Shown: positions 50,038 through 59,314 of the stretch, one piece after another | How the letters are laid out: the number at the start of each line of letters is the position of its first letter | Position numbering within the stretch: the first letter of the stretch is position 1 | Origin: Streptomyces bikiniensis | GTDB taxonomy: Bacteria; Actinomycetota; Actinomycetes; Streptomycetales; Streptomycetaceae | Length of the DNA stretch: 64,000 bases | Direction of reading: 5' to 3' | Assembly (NCBI GenBank): GCA_000716465.1 | Contig: JNWL01000008.1 | Coordinates: forward strand, 62,001-126,000 | Notes under the pieces: generated by a model | Databases searched by the model: none | What the model was told of the DNA's origin: nothing | The model's input: only the letters and a program-made list of their open reading frames with translations | Made by a program: the position numbers and the translations under genes

Positions 50038-50279
50038 ACGGTGGAGGCTACGTCCACGAACGCGGCCCAGGCAGCGGGGGCCACGGCGAGCTGCGGGCCG
50101 TGCGGGACCTTGGAGTCACGGACGTGGACGGTGGTGGGGTGGGCGGCGACCTCGACGCAGTTGCCACCTTCGGAGCTGCTGTAGCTGGACTTCCGCCAGT
50201 CGTAGGCGATCTCGACGCAGTTGCCACCCTCGGGACCGCTGTAGCTGCTCTTGAACCAGGCCAGTTGCGCGGTGTTCAT
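50034..50279 (-). CDS. DUF397 protein with duplicated motif
   Basis: 81 residues. WFKSSYSGPEGGNCVEIA (8-25) and WRKSSYSSSEGGNCVEVA (28-45) are tandem copies of the DUF397 signature, followed by VHVRDSKVPHGPQLAVAPAA. ATG 50279 overlaps the stop of the XRE gene (ATGA). Small partner of the adjacent WhiJ-like regulator. Confidence 0.92.
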   Translation of the reverse strand: MNTAQLAWFKSSYSGPEGGNCVEIAYDWRKSSYSSSEGGNCVEVAAHPTTVHVRDSKVPHGPQLAVAPAAWAAFVDVASTV

Positions 50280-51139
50280 CGTTCTCCCAGCAGTTTCTCG
50301 ATCCAGTCCAGGGACTCGCGCTTGGTGAGTGCCTGAGCCCGGATGATCCCATAGCGCTCGGTGTACATGCGCACCTCTTCCGGGTCGGTGATCAGCCGGG
50401 AGTGGCCGTAGATCTCGGTGTACGCGACTTCCCGCCGTCCCTTCGCAGTGATCAGGGTGAAGGGGGCTCCCAAGTAAGGGTGTTCGGGCTTGTCCTGCGG
50501 CATGATCTGAAGCTCGATCGTGCGCCGCCGGGCTACTTCGAGGATGCGCCTCAACTGCTCGCGGTGTACTTCCGGGCCGCCGAACGGCCGGAGGAGGGCG
50601 GCCGCCTCCAAGACGAAGCTGATCGTCGGGGCAGGCCACTGATCGAGCAGCACCTGTCGAGAGATCCGGTCCGCCACCCGCTTCTCGACGGTGGCCTCGT
50701 CCAGCAGAGGACGGCTGTGCTCGAACAGTGAGCGCGCATACGCAGGTGTCTGGAGAACGCCCGGCACCGCCTGCACCTCGTAGTAGTGCAGCGCGACCGC
50801 CTTCGCCTCCTCGTGGGCGAAGTCCCGGAACCAGTCCGGGTGTCGTACCCGCGCCTTCGCCAGCGCGGCCCGCACCTCGTCCGCCGTCGCCGCCAGCACC
50901 CCGCCCGCCTTCACCAGCGGGTCCACCCGCACCAGGAAGTCCGGCTGCGGAGTCCGTACGCCCCTCTCCACCGACGAGATCAGGTCCTCGCTGCAATGGG
51001 CCAGGTCGGACAGTTCCGCCTGGCTCAGTCCCGCATTGCGCCGCAGGACTTTCAAGATCTTGCCCAGAGCTTGGAAGAGGTGCGCCGTACCGTCCACCTC
51101 GGAGGGCCGTTCCGGCCTCTCCTCCTCGTTCCCCGACAT
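50276..51139 (-). CDS. WhiJ-like XRE regulator (HTH + DUF5753)
   Basis: 287 residues. HTH at 20-80 (LGKILKVLRRNAGLSQAELS, HCSEDLISSVERGVRTP) and DUF5753 at about 105-280 (ALHYYEVQAVPGVLQTPAYA, IELQIMPQDKPEHPYLGAPF). ATG 51139 has AAGG. Operon with DUF397 and the HAD gene, divergent from the RsbW-like ATPase at 51230. This three-part set (XRE, DUF397, ATPase) is the AbaA/WhiJ-type module of Streptomyces. Confidence 0.92.
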   Translation of the reverse strand: MSGNEEERPERPSEVDGTAHLFQALGKILKVLRRNAGLSQAELSDLAHCSEDLISSVERGVRTPQPDFLVRVDPLVKAGGVLAATADEVRAALAKARVRHPDWFRDFAHEEAKAVALHYYEVQAVPGVLQTPAYARSLFEHSRPLLDEATVEKRVADRISRQVLLDQWPAPTISFVLEAAALLRPFGGPEVHREQLRRILEVARRRTIELQIMPQDKPEHPYLGAPFTLITAKGRREVAYTEIYGHSRLITDPEEVRMYTERYGIIRAQALTKRESLDWIEKLLGER

Positions 51140-51159
51140 CCGTACCGCCTTCTTGGCGT

Positions 51160-51210
51160 GCCCCTACCGTTACGCAGCGTCGTCACGTCGCTGCTGGTCA
51201 GCGTAGGGGC
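51160..51210. promoter_or_regulatory. Nested inverted repeats in the divergent WhiJ/ATPase promoter
   Basis: GCCCCTAC (51160-51167) is complemented by GTAGGGGC (51203-51210), and inside it GCAGCG (51174-51179) by CGCTGC (51189-51194). Both are centred near 51184, midway between the two start codons, consistent with one regulator acting on both genes. Confidence 0.5.
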
Positions 51211-51229
51211 GGCGGTCCAGTCTCGGGGC

Positions 51230-51640
51230 ATGAAGTCAGAAACCACCACCCCGACCGGTGAGTTCGTGCTCCGTCTCTCCGCCACGCGCCGGGGCGCGCG
51301 CCTGGCGCGTCTGCTGGGCGCGCAACAGCTCCGGGACTGGGGCGTGACCGGCCCGGCGACCGAGGCCGCCGAACTGGTCCTCGCCGAGCTGGCCAACAAC
51401 GCGGCCCTGCACGGGCGGGTGCCCGGGAGGGACTTCGAGGTGCGGATGGAGCGCGGCGAGGGGCACGTACGGATCGAGTTGTCCGACGCGCACGGCGAGC
51501 GGCGGCCGTTACCGTCCGCGACGCCCGACGAGGGCGGCTACGGGCTGCTGCTCGTCGCCGCCCTCGCCACCGCGTGGGGCGTGAAGGAGCGGGAGGTCGG
51601 CAAGACGGTCTGGGCGACCGTCCCGCTGACGCCCCGGTGA
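51230..51640 (+). CDS. RsbW-like ATP-binding protein (AbaA-type partner)
   Basis: 136-residue GHKL ATPase. N box LVLAELANNAALHG (about 48-61), G1 ELSDAHGERRP, G2 EGGYGLLLVAALATAWGV. ATG 51230 follows GGGG. Divergently arranged with the WhiJ-like gene; in this family the ATPase is thought to act with the DUF397 and XRE proteins in a signalling module, mechanism not settled. Confidence 0.87.
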   Translation: MKSETTTPTGEFVLRLSATRRGARLARLLGAQQLRDWGVTGPATEAAELVLAELANNAALHGRVPGRDFEVRMERGEGHVRIELSDAHGERRPLPSATPDEGGYGLLLVAALATAWGVKEREVGKTVWATVPLTPR

Positions 51641-51649
51641 CGGGAGTCG

Positions 51650-52159
51650 TCAGCGGGCCCGCTCCACCACACCCCGTACGTACGCCGCCTGCCCCGCGTG
51701 CTGGAGGTCGTCCGCGATCACCGACACCAGGCGTACGCCGAGGGTGACCGGCGGGTCCCAGGACGTGTCCACGACCCGGTCGAGGTCCGCGTTCGTGACC
51801 GCCCCGACCAGCTCCGCCGTCCGGTCGTGCACGGCGTCGTGGTAGCCGAGGAGGAGGTCCGCGGGGGCCCGGACCCGGCCCGTCTGCGCGGGCGTCTGGC
51901 CGTACCCGGTGGCCTCCTCCGGGAAGGGCAGGCCGAAGCGGTCCGCCCAGCCCTCGGTGGTCCACAGCTGTTCCGTGCCGAAGGCGCCCGCCAGGTGGTC
52001 GTCCTGGATGCGGGTGAGGTGCCAGACGAGCCAGGCGATCGAGTTCGCCTCCGGATCGATCCGGGCGGCCAGCTCGTCCTCCGTCAGGCCCTCCACGGCC
52101 CCGTGGACGGCCTCGCGCACCCGGCCGAACGAGTCGACCAGCAGACCGGCGCTGTTCAT
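51650..52159 (-). CDS. DinB/DUF664 mycothiol-transferase-like protein
   Basis: 169-residue four-helix DinB fold. Metal-binding His pattern in AWLVWHLTRIQDDHLAG (about 42-58) and ADDLQHAGQAAYVRG (about 148-162). Such proteins use mycothiol or bacillithiol for detoxification. ATG 52159 overlaps the stop of the DUF1992 gene (ATGA), so the two are co-translated. Confidence 0.87.
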   Translation of the reverse strand: MNSAGLLVDSFGRVREAVHGAVEGLTEDELAARIDPEANSIAWLVWHLTRIQDDHLAGAFGTEQLWTTEGWADRFGLPFPEEATGYGQTPAQTGRVRAPADLLLGYHDAVHDRTAELVGAVTNADLDRVVDTSWDPPVTLGVRLVSVIADDLQHAGQAAYVRGVVERAR

Positions 52160-52584
52160 GGGGACTCCTCGCGGTGGGAGGGGGCCGCGGACCGGGCCGC
52201 CCGCCACCGCTCCACCGTCGCCTCCACGTCGAAGGGCTTCAGGTTCAGCGGCGGCCCGGGCGGCGGGCGCAGCAGGGCCCCGGCGATCTTCGTGTTGATC
52301 TCGCCCAGGATCCGGCGGACCTGGCTCTCCGAGACCGCCGCGGCCACCGCCGCCTCCGCGTCCTCGGCCTCCTTGCGCAGGGCGAGGGCCGGCGGCAGCA
52401 CGGACGCGCCCTCGCGGTGCATCTTCCCCTTGATCCACCACAGCTCGTCGTACGGCGCCGCGTCGTCGGGGAGCGGCTTTCCGAAGCCCGGCAGGCTCCG
52501 GAACTCGCCCCGTTCCGCCGCCTCGCGGATCTGCTTGTCCACGAACGACTCGAAGCTGACTCCCGGCGGCTTGCGTTCGGTCAT
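52156..52584 (-). CDS. DUF1992 (DnaJC28-like) protein
   Basis: 142 residues. Signature FESFVDKQIREAAERGEFRS (about 11-30) and LPGFGKPLP, WWIKGKMHREG, INTKIAGALLRPPPGPPLNL. The domain also occurs at the end of DnaJ-like proteins; role unknown. ATG 52584; first gene of a two-gene operon with the DinB protein. Confidence 0.87.
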   Translation of the reverse strand: MTERKPPGVSFESFVDKQIREAAERGEFRSLPGFGKPLPDDAAPYDELWWIKGKMHREGASVLPPALALRKEAEDAEAAVAAAVSESQVRRILGEINTKIAGALLRPPPGPPLNLKPFDVEATVERWRAARSAAPSHREESP

Positions 52585-52738
52585 GTGTCCAGACTACGTA
52601 ACCGGCCCGGTCCGGGTGTGGCTCACGCGGTCTACTGCGACACGCGATCTTGCGGCACCCTGAGATCCGTTCAACGCGCGTCGACCCTTGTCCCGCCACG
52701 CTCCACCACGTCCCGCCACCCCACGTACCGGAGGACGC

Positions 52739-53572
52739 ATGCGTGCACGGATCACCCCGCTCGGCACCCTGCTCGCGCTCGTCGCGGGCCTGCTCACCGC
52801 GCTCGTCACCACGACCCCCGCCCAGGCCGCGCCGCTCTTCAAGGCGCCCTTCGCCTGCGGCCAGAAATGGACCTACAGCCACCACTCGGCCGAGGTCCGC
52901 CAGGCCCTCGACTTCGTCCGCTCCGACGGCGGCGGCACCGCCGGGGCCCCGGTCCTCGCCTCGGCGTCCGGCACCGCCTACCGCTACTCCCAGCCGTCCG
53001 GCGCCGGGAACTACGTCGTGATCGAGCACGGCGGCGGCTGGAAGACGTACTACTTCCACCTCAACGCCTACTCGGTCGCCCACGGCGCCGCCGTCTCCCA
53101 GGGCCAGCAGATCGGCACCACCGGCTCCACCGGCAACAGCTCCGGCGCCCACATCCACTACGAGCAGCTGTACAACGGCGTCGGCCAGCCCGTCACGATC
53201 AACGGCGCCTCCCTCGCCCCCTACCCCGGCTCCTACGGCTCCCGGCACCTGACCAGCGACAACGGCTGCTCCGGCGGGGGCGGGAAGTACTGGGTGGACA
53301 CCTTCGCCAACGCCGTCGGCTACGCCCAGGCCGACACGGGCGACGCCCAGGGCGTGCTGAACGCCGGCACGAACTACGTCTACTGCAAGGTCTGGGGCCA
53401 GGAGATCCGCGACGCCTCCGGCAACTACAACCACTGGTGGCTGCGGACCGACCTCGACACGGTGTACGCCGGGAAGAACGGGCGGGGCGCCTACGTCTCC
53501 GCCTACTACCTGTCCCGCTGGGGCAACGACGAGGCCCGGGACAACAACGGGACCGTGATCCCGAACTGCTGA
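52739..53572 (+). CDS. Secreted M23-family (LytM-like) peptidase
   Basis: 277-residue exported protein. Signal peptide 1-30 (LLALVAGLLTALVTTTPAQA). LytM fold at about 35-165: GNYVVIEHGGGWKTYYFHLN and the zinc H-x-H in AHIHYEQL. The first zinc motif, normally H-x3-D, reads RQALD, so the His is replaced by Arg at that place. The C-terminal ~100 residues form a second domain with two Cys. ATG 52739 follows GGAGG. It may be a degenerate or altered endopeptidase acting on peptidoglycan. Confidence 0.85.
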   Translation: MRARITPLGTLLALVAGLLTALVTTTPAQAAPLFKAPFACGQKWTYSHHSAEVRQALDFVRSDGGGTAGAPVLASASGTAYRYSQPSGAGNYVVIEHGGGWKTYYFHLNAYSVAHGAAVSQGQQIGTTGSTGNSSGAHIHYEQLYNGVGQPVTINGASLAPYPGSYGSRHLTSDNGCSGGGGKYWVDTFANAVGYAQADTGDAQGVLNAGTNYVYCKVWGQEIRDASGNYNHWWLRTDLDTVYAGKNGRGAYVSAYYLSRWGNDEARDNNGTVIPNC

Positions 53573-53618
53573 CCCCGAAAGGGACGGGTCCCGAAAGGGA
53601 CAGGCCCCGGAAAAGGGC

Positions 53619-53659
53619 AGGAGCCCCGCTCGTGCCGTGAGGCACGGAGCGGGGCTCCT
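53619..53659. terminator. Long hairpin terminator
   Basis: An 18-bp stem with one bulged base (53619-53636 against 53641-53659), loop GTGA, between the convergent peptidase and cold-shock genes. A direct repeat CCGAAAGGGAC (53575-53585, 53591-53601) precedes it. Confidence 0.8.
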
Positions 53660-53701
53660 TGGGTACTGCTCTAGTCGTGCGCTGTCGCCGACCCGGGCAC
53701 C

Positions 53702-53905
53702 TTAGGCCGGGGTGACGTTCTCCGCCTGCGGGCCCTTCGGGCCCTGCGTGACGTCGAAGGTCACGAGCTGGTTCTCCTCGAGCGAACGGAAGCCGTTCGC
53801 GTTGATCGCGGAGTAGTGGACGAAGACATCCGGGCCGCCGCCGTCCTGGGCGATGAAGCCGAAGCCCTTTTCAGCGTTGAACCACTTGACGGTTCCGGTA
53901 GCCAT
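53702..53905 (-). CDS. csp: Cold-shock domain protein
   Basis: 67-residue CSD RNA chaperone. RNP1 KGFGFI (13-18) and RNP2 VFVHYS (27-32), TVKWFN start and [11 protein letters not shown] end; normal length. ATG 53905 has GGAGGGCTT. It binds single-stranded RNA and DNA. The long upstream region (53906-54160) holds a stable hairpin that may act on its translation. Streptomyces have several such genes. Confidence 0.97.
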   Translation of the reverse strand: MATGTVKWFNAEKGFGFIAQDGGGPDVFVHYSAINANGFRSLEENQLVTFDVTQGPKGPQAENVTPA

Positions 53906-53970
53906 AAGCCCTCCTTGGGCCAAAGGGTTGCCCTGCTCCAGAACCTGCAAACAAGTCTGAAAACTACAAA

Positions 53971-53998
53971 AGCCTGCGGGTCACATGCTCCGCAGGCT
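53971..53998 (-). promoter_or_regulatory. 5'-UTR hairpin of the cold-shock gene
   Basis: AGCCTGCGG (53971-53979) pairs with CCGCAGGCT (53990-53998); on the minus strand it is followed by TTTTGTAGTTTT, so it could be an attenuator or a cold-responsive leader. The surrounding leader is much more AT-rich than the window average. A GAGCGT/ACGCTC dyad (54035-54040, 54051-54056) lies further up, near the expected promoter. Confidence 0.5.
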
Positions 53999-54153
53999 CT
54001 GTACTGCAAGGGAAACCAAACTGCAACTTGCGTTGAGCGTAGCACGCAGAACGCTCTGGAGGGTAGAGGGAAAGATCACGTCACCCGAGTGTTTGAACGT
54101 CTCTTCCGTGCTGACGCGCGTGCCCCGGCGACGCCCGGTCCGTGAGACGGGTC

Positions 54154-55035
<882 letters not shown>

Positions 55036-55326
55036 CCGCACGGGCCCGGTGGCGAGCCCGGTACGGGTCCGGGACGGGCACCCGTGAATTCACACGAATG
55101 TAATTCCGGTCGTGTCCCCGGACCCATTCCGGACGCCCGAAAGGCGGGGACGGTTTCCCGGTCGTTCACCCGCCGGGACCCCGGACGCCGGTAATTCACC
55201 GGAATGGCCGGGCGGCTTCCCGGGCGCTTCCCGGTGACTCCCCGGCCGCTCCCCGCCGGAGGCGGCCCGGACCCCTGGCGTACGCTGGTTCGGTCTGTCA
55301 GTACCCCTCCGAAAGGGACGAACCCG
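55036..55326. promoter_or_regulatory. mqnA-mqnC intergenic region
   Basis: 291 bases, no gene. GTGAATTCAC (55084-55093) and CCGGT-AATTC-ACCGG (around 55190-55204) are dyads sharing AATTC. A TACGCT -10-like box lies near 55282 and GAAAGGGACG serves as the ribosome site of mqnC, so mqnC likely has its own promoter. Confidence 0.4.
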
Positions 55327-56526
55327 GTGACCGAGAAGGCCGAACTGCAGTCCGTTCTGGACCGCGCCGCCGCGGGCGGCCGGATCACCCCCGAGGAGGC
55401 GCTCGACCTCTACCGCTCGGCGCCCCTGCACGCCCTCGGCGCCGCCGCCGACGCCGTGCGCCGCCGCCGGTACGCGGGGACCGAGCACATCGCGACGTAC
55501 ATCATCGAGCGGAACATCAACTACACGAACGTCTGCGTGACGGCGTGCCGGTTCTGCGCGTTCTACGCCGCCCCGAAGGACACCGCGAAGGGCTGGACCC
55601 GGGACCTCGACGACATCCTGCGCCGCTGCGCGGAGACCGTCGAGCTGGGCGGCACCCAGATCATGTTCCAGGGCGGCCACCACCCGGACTACGGCGTCGA
55701 GTACTACGAGGAGCACTTCGCCGCGATCAAGGCCGCGTTCCCGCAGCTGGTCATCCACTCCCTCGGCGCCTCCGAGATCGAGCACATGGCCCGCATCTCC
55801 GGCGTCCCCGTGGAGGAGGCGATCGGCCGCATCCACGCGGCCGGCCTCGACTCCTTCGCCGGCGCGGGCGCCGAGCTGCTGCCCGAGCGCCCCCGCAAGG
55901 CCATCGCGCCCCTGAAGGAGTCCGGCGAGCGCTGGCTGGAGATCATGGAGATCGCCCACAAGCTGGGCGTGGAGTCCACCTCCACCATGCTCATGGGCAC
56001 CGGCGAGACCAACGCCGAGCGCATCGAGCACCTGCGGATGATCCGCGACACGCAGGACCGGACGGGCGGCTTCCGGGCCTTCATCCCGTACACGTACCAG
56101 CCCGAGAACAACCACCTCAAGGGCCGCACGCAGGCCACGCTCTTCGAGTACCTGCGCATGATCGCGATCGCCCGGCTGTTCCTGGACAACGTCGCCCACA
56201 TCCAGGGCTCCTGGCTGACCACGGGCAAGGAGGTCGGCCAGCTCTCCCTGCACTACGGCGCCGACGACCTCGGCTCGATCATGTTGGAGGAGAACGTCGT
56301 CTCCTCGGCCGGTGCCAAGCACCGCTCCAACCGCCTGGAGATCATCGACCTGATCCGCAAGGCGGGCCGCGTCCCGGCGCAGCGCTCCACCACGTACGAG
56401 CACCTGATCGTCCACGACGACCCGGCGAACGACCCGGTGGACGAGCGCGTCGCCTCCCACATCTCGTCCGTCGCGATCGAGGGCGGCACGGCCCACCCGG
56501 AGCTGAAGCTCCTCGACGCCCACTGA
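55327..56526 (+). CDS. mqnC: Cyclic dehypoxanthinyl futalosine synthase MqnC
   Basis: 399-residue radical-SAM enzyme that cyclises dehypoxanthinyl futalosine in menaquinone synthesis. 4Fe-4S motif C-x3-C-x2-C at Cys70, 74, 77 (CVTACRFCAFY), then GGTQIMFQGGHHPDYG and STSTMLMGTGETNAERIEHL. Full family length. GTG 55327. The next gene starts five bases after its stop, so 55327-57131 is likely an operon leading into menG. Confidence 0.97.
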   Translation: MTEKAELQSVLDRAAAGGRITPEEALDLYRSAPLHALGAAADAVRRRRYAGTEHIATYIIERNINYTNVCVTACRFCAFYAAPKDTAKGWTRDLDDILRRCAETVELGGTQIMFQGGHHPDYGVEYYEEHFAAIKAAFPQLVIHSLGASEIEHMARISGVPVEEAIGRIHAAGLDSFAGAGAELLPERPRKAIAPLKESGERWLEIMEIAHKLGVESTSTMLMGTGETNAERIEHLRMIRDTQDRTGGFRAFIPYTYQPENNHLKGRTQATLFEYLRMIAIARLFLDNVAHIQGSWLTTGKEVGQLSLHYGADDLGSIMLEENVVSSAGAKHRSNRLEIIDLIRKAGRVPAQRSTTYEHLIVHDDPANDPVDERVASHISSVAIEGGTAHPELKLLDAH

Positions 56527-56531
56527 GATCC

Positions 56532-57131
56532 GTGCTGACGATCCACGTCGCCGAGGCGACCCCCGAGAGCGCCGTCCTGGTCGACGGCGCCCTCGTCGCG
56601 GCCGTCGGCCCCTACGAGGACCTGGCCGCCGTACGCCCCGGGGCGCGGGTGCGGCGGTGGCCCGGCGTCCTCACCCCGGGCCTGCTCAACCCGTACGGGC
56701 CCGAGCTGCTGGAAGCCACTTACCACCCGGACCCCCGGGAGGCCGAGGGGTTCGGCACCGAGCCGATCACGGGAGAGCGGGCGCGGCGGCTCTTCCGCGC
56801 CGACCCCGCGCGGCGGGGCGCCTCCGCGCGCCGGGGCGTGCAGCGGCTCCTGGCCCACGGGACGGTCGCGGTCGCGGGCGAGCTGCGCGACCGGGCCGCC
56901 GTGGACGCCGTGCGCCGGGCCGGTCTCGCCGTGGGCCGCCGCCCGGAGCGGCTGCCCGGTCCGCCGTCCCTGTCCCCGGTGCCGCTGGTGCTGCTGCCCG
57001 CCCTCGCCCCGGGGAGCCCCGCCCGCTTCGCGGTCTTCGACGTCCCCGACCGGGCGTCCCTGGTCCGCCTCGGGGCGTCGACCTGCGTCGCCACCGTGCT
57101 CGGCGGGCGGCTCGTCCACCGGGCCCGCTGA
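56532..57131 (+). CDS. Amidohydrolase-like (imidazolonepropionase-type) composite-domain protein
   Basis: 199 residues. The N-terminus looks like the beta-sandwich start of amidohydrolases (LTIHVAEATPESAVLVDGAL then VLTPGLLNPYGPELLEATYH) and the end like their closing strands (VATVLGGRLVHRAR), but the metal-binding TIM barrel is missing: no HxH and no Asp/His ligands. Lies between mqnC and menG in an evident operon, so a menaquinone-related role is plausible. GTG 56532. It is a conserved-looking reduced protein, not an obvious pseudogene. Confidence 0.72.
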   Translation: MLTIHVAEATPESAVLVDGALVAAVGPYEDLAAVRPGARVRRWPGVLTPGLLNPYGPELLEATYHPDPREAEGFGTEPITGERARRLFRADPARRGASARRGVQRLLAHGTVAVAGELRDRAAVDAVRRAGLAVGRRPERLPGPPSLSPVPLVLLPALAPGSPARFAVFDVPDRASLVRLGASTCVATVLGGRLVHRAR

Positions 57132-57231
57132 GCGCCCGGCGGCGCCGAGCGCGCCCTGCCGACCGGGACGGGAGGGGCCCTGAGACAATGGGACCGCCCG
57201 CCCGTCTCCGATTCTGCGAGGCCGAACACCC

Positions 57232-57924
57232 GTGACCCGCGCCACCCTGGACAAGCAGCCGCACGAAGTCGCGTCGATGTTCGACGACGTGGCGGCCAAC
57301 TACGACCTCACCAACGACGTGCTCTCGCTCGGCCAGGACCGGCGCTGGCGCAAGGAGGTCGCGAAGGCGGTCGACGCCCGCCCCGCGCAGAAGGTCCTCG
57401 ACCTCGCCGCCGGCACGGCCACCTCCTCGCAGCCCTTCGCGCGCGCGGGCGCGTACGTCGTGCCGTGCGACTTCTCCCTCGGGATGCTGCGGGTCGGCAA
57501 GAAGAACCACCCGTGGATGCCGTTCACGGCGGGCGACGGCACGAAACTGCCCTTCAGGGACGACGTGTTCGACGCCGTCACGATCTCGTTCGGGCTGCGG
57601 AACATCCAGGACACCGAGCAGGCGCTGCGCGAGCTGTACCGGGTGACGAAGCCCGGCGGCCGGGTCGTCATCTGCGAGTTCTCGCACCCGACCTGGGCGC
57701 CGTTCCGCACGGTGTACGAGGAGTACCTGATGCGCGCGCTGCCGCCGGTGGCCCGCGCGGTCTCCTCCAACCCCGACGCGTACGTGTACCTGGCCGAGTC
57801 CATCCAGTCCTGGCCGGACCAGCCGACCCTGGCGGGCCTGCTCCAGAAGGCCGGCTGGTCGAAGGTCGCCTGGCGGAACCTGTCGGGCGGCATCGTCGCC
57901 CTGCACCGCGGCTTCAAGCCGTAA
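57232..57924 (+). CDS. menG: Demethylmenaquinone methyltransferase MenG/UbiE
   Basis: 230-residue SAM-dependent C-methyltransferase for the last step of menaquinone synthesis. Family motifs: [20 protein letters not shown] (about 13-32), SAM site [13 protein letters not shown] (about 54-66), [20 protein letters not shown] and [23 protein letters not shown] 57232; a GACAAT -10-like box is at 57183-57188. Membrane-associated action on prenylated quinone. Confidence 0.96.
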   Translation: MTRATLDKQPHEVASMFDDVAANYDLTNDVLSLGQDRRWRKEVAKAVDARPAQKVLDLAAGTATSSQPFARAGAYVVPCDFSLGMLRVGKKNHPWMPFTAGDGTKLPFRDDVFDAVTISFGLRNIQDTEQALRELYRVTKPGGRVVICEFSHPTWAPFRTVYEEYLMRALPPVARAVSSNPDAYVYLAESIQSWPDQPTLAGLLQKAGWSKVAWRNLSGGIVALHRGFKP

Positions 57925-57994
57925 CCCCCGCCGCCCCACCGCCCCGCACCTAGACTTCCCCCATCCTTCCCTCGACCCCTTAGGGAGACCCGCC

Positions 57995-59281
57995 GTGACC
58001 GAGCAGCCCCTCTCCGAGCACAGCGCAGATGTGATCGTCGTCGGGGCGGGCCCGGCCGGCTCGACCACCGCCTACTACCTGGCGAAGGCGGGCCTGGACG
58101 TCCTCCTCCTGGAGAAGACCGCGTTCCCCCGCGAGAAGGTCTGCGGCGACGGCCTCACCCCCCGCGCCACCAAGCAGCTCGTCGCCATGGGCATCGACAT
58201 CTCCGAAGAGGCCGGCTGGCTGCGGAACAAGGGCCTGCGGATCATCGGCGGCGGCGTCCGCCTGGAGCTGGAGTGGCCGGAGCTGGCCTCGTACCCGGAC
58301 TACGGACTCGTCCGCAAGCGCGACGACTTCGACGAGCAGCTGGCCCGGCAGGCGCAGAAGGCCGGCGCCCGCCTGTACGAGCGCTGCAACGTCGGCGCCC
58401 CGATCGTCGACGACCGCACGGGCCGGATCACCGGCGTCCACGCCAAGCTGGGCGAGGAGAAGCGCGAGGTCACCTTCCACGCCCCGCTGGTCGTCGCCGC
58501 CGACGGCAACTCCAGCCGCATCTCGCTCGCGATGGGCCTGCACCGGCGCGACGACCGGCCGATGGGCGTCGCCGTCCGCACGTACTTCACCACCCCCCGG
58601 CACGAGGACGACTACCTGGAGTCCTGGCTGGAGCTGTGGGACCGGCGCGGCCCGCAGGACCGGCTGCTGCCCGGCTACGGCTGGATCTTCGGCATGGGCG
58701 ACGGCACCTCGAACGTCGGCCTCGGCATCCTCGACTCCTCCTCCGCGTTCAAGGAGCTGGACTGGCGCGAGGTGCTGAAGGCCTGGTGCGCGTCGATGCC
58801 GGAGGACTGGGGCTTCGTCCCGGACAACATGACGACCCCGATCCGGGGCGCCGCCCTGCCGATGGCGTTCAACCGGCAGCCGCACTACACCAAGGGCCTG
58901 CTGCTCGTCGGCGACGCGGGCGGCCTGGTCAACCCGTTCAACGGCGAGGGCATCGCGTACGCCATGGAGTCGGGCCAGATCGCGGCCGACGTCATCGTCC
59001 AGGCGCACGCGCGCGCGACCCCGGCCCAGCGCGAACTGGCCCTGCGGAACTACCCGCAGGTCCTCAAGGACACCTACGGCGGCTACTACACGCTGGGCCG
59101 CGCCTTCGTGAAGCTCATCGGCAACCCGAAGATCATGAAGATCGCGACCCAGCGCGGCCTGACCCACCCGCTCCTGATGAAGTTCACCCTGAAGATGCTG
59201 GCGAACCTCACCGACCCGACGGGCGGCGACGCGATGGACCGCATCATCAACGGCCTGTCGAAGGTCGCGCCGAAGGCCTGA
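57995..59281 (+). CDS. Geranylgeranyl-reductase-family FAD oxidoreductase (MenJ-like)
   Basis: 428-residue flavoprotein. FAD motif VIVVGAGPAGSTTAYYLAKA (about 13-32), FPREKVCGDGLTPRATKQL and GLLLVGDAGGLVNPFNGEGI, all typical of the digeranylgeranylglycerophospholipid/geranylgeranyl reductase family. Next to menG it most likely saturates one or more isoprene units of menaquinone, as MenJ does in mycobacteria. GTG 57995 follows GGGAGACC; a TAGACT -10-like box is at 57949-57954. Confidence 0.9.
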   Translation: MTEQPLSEHSADVIVVGAGPAGSTTAYYLAKAGLDVLLLEKTAFPREKVCGDGLTPRATKQLVAMGIDISEEAGWLRNKGLRIIGGGVRLELEWPELASYPDYGLVRKRDDFDEQLARQAQKAGARLYERCNVGAPIVDDRTGRITGVHAKLGEEKREVTFHAPLVVAADGNSSRISLAMGLHRRDDRPMGVAVRTYFTTPRHEDDYLESWLELWDRRGPQDRLLPGYGWIFGMGDGTSNVGLGILDSSSAFKELDWREVLKAWCASMPEDWGFVPDNMTTPIRGAALPMAFNRQPHYTKGLLLVGDAGGLVNPFNGEGIAYAMESGQIAADVIVQAHARATPAQRELALRNYPQVLKDTYGGYYTLGRAFVKLIGNPKIMKIATQRGLTHPLLMKFTLKMLANLTDPTGGDAMDRIINGLSKVAPKA

Positions 59282-59314
59282 CGGGGGCGAAGGACGCGAG
59301 GGGCGGGCGGGAGC

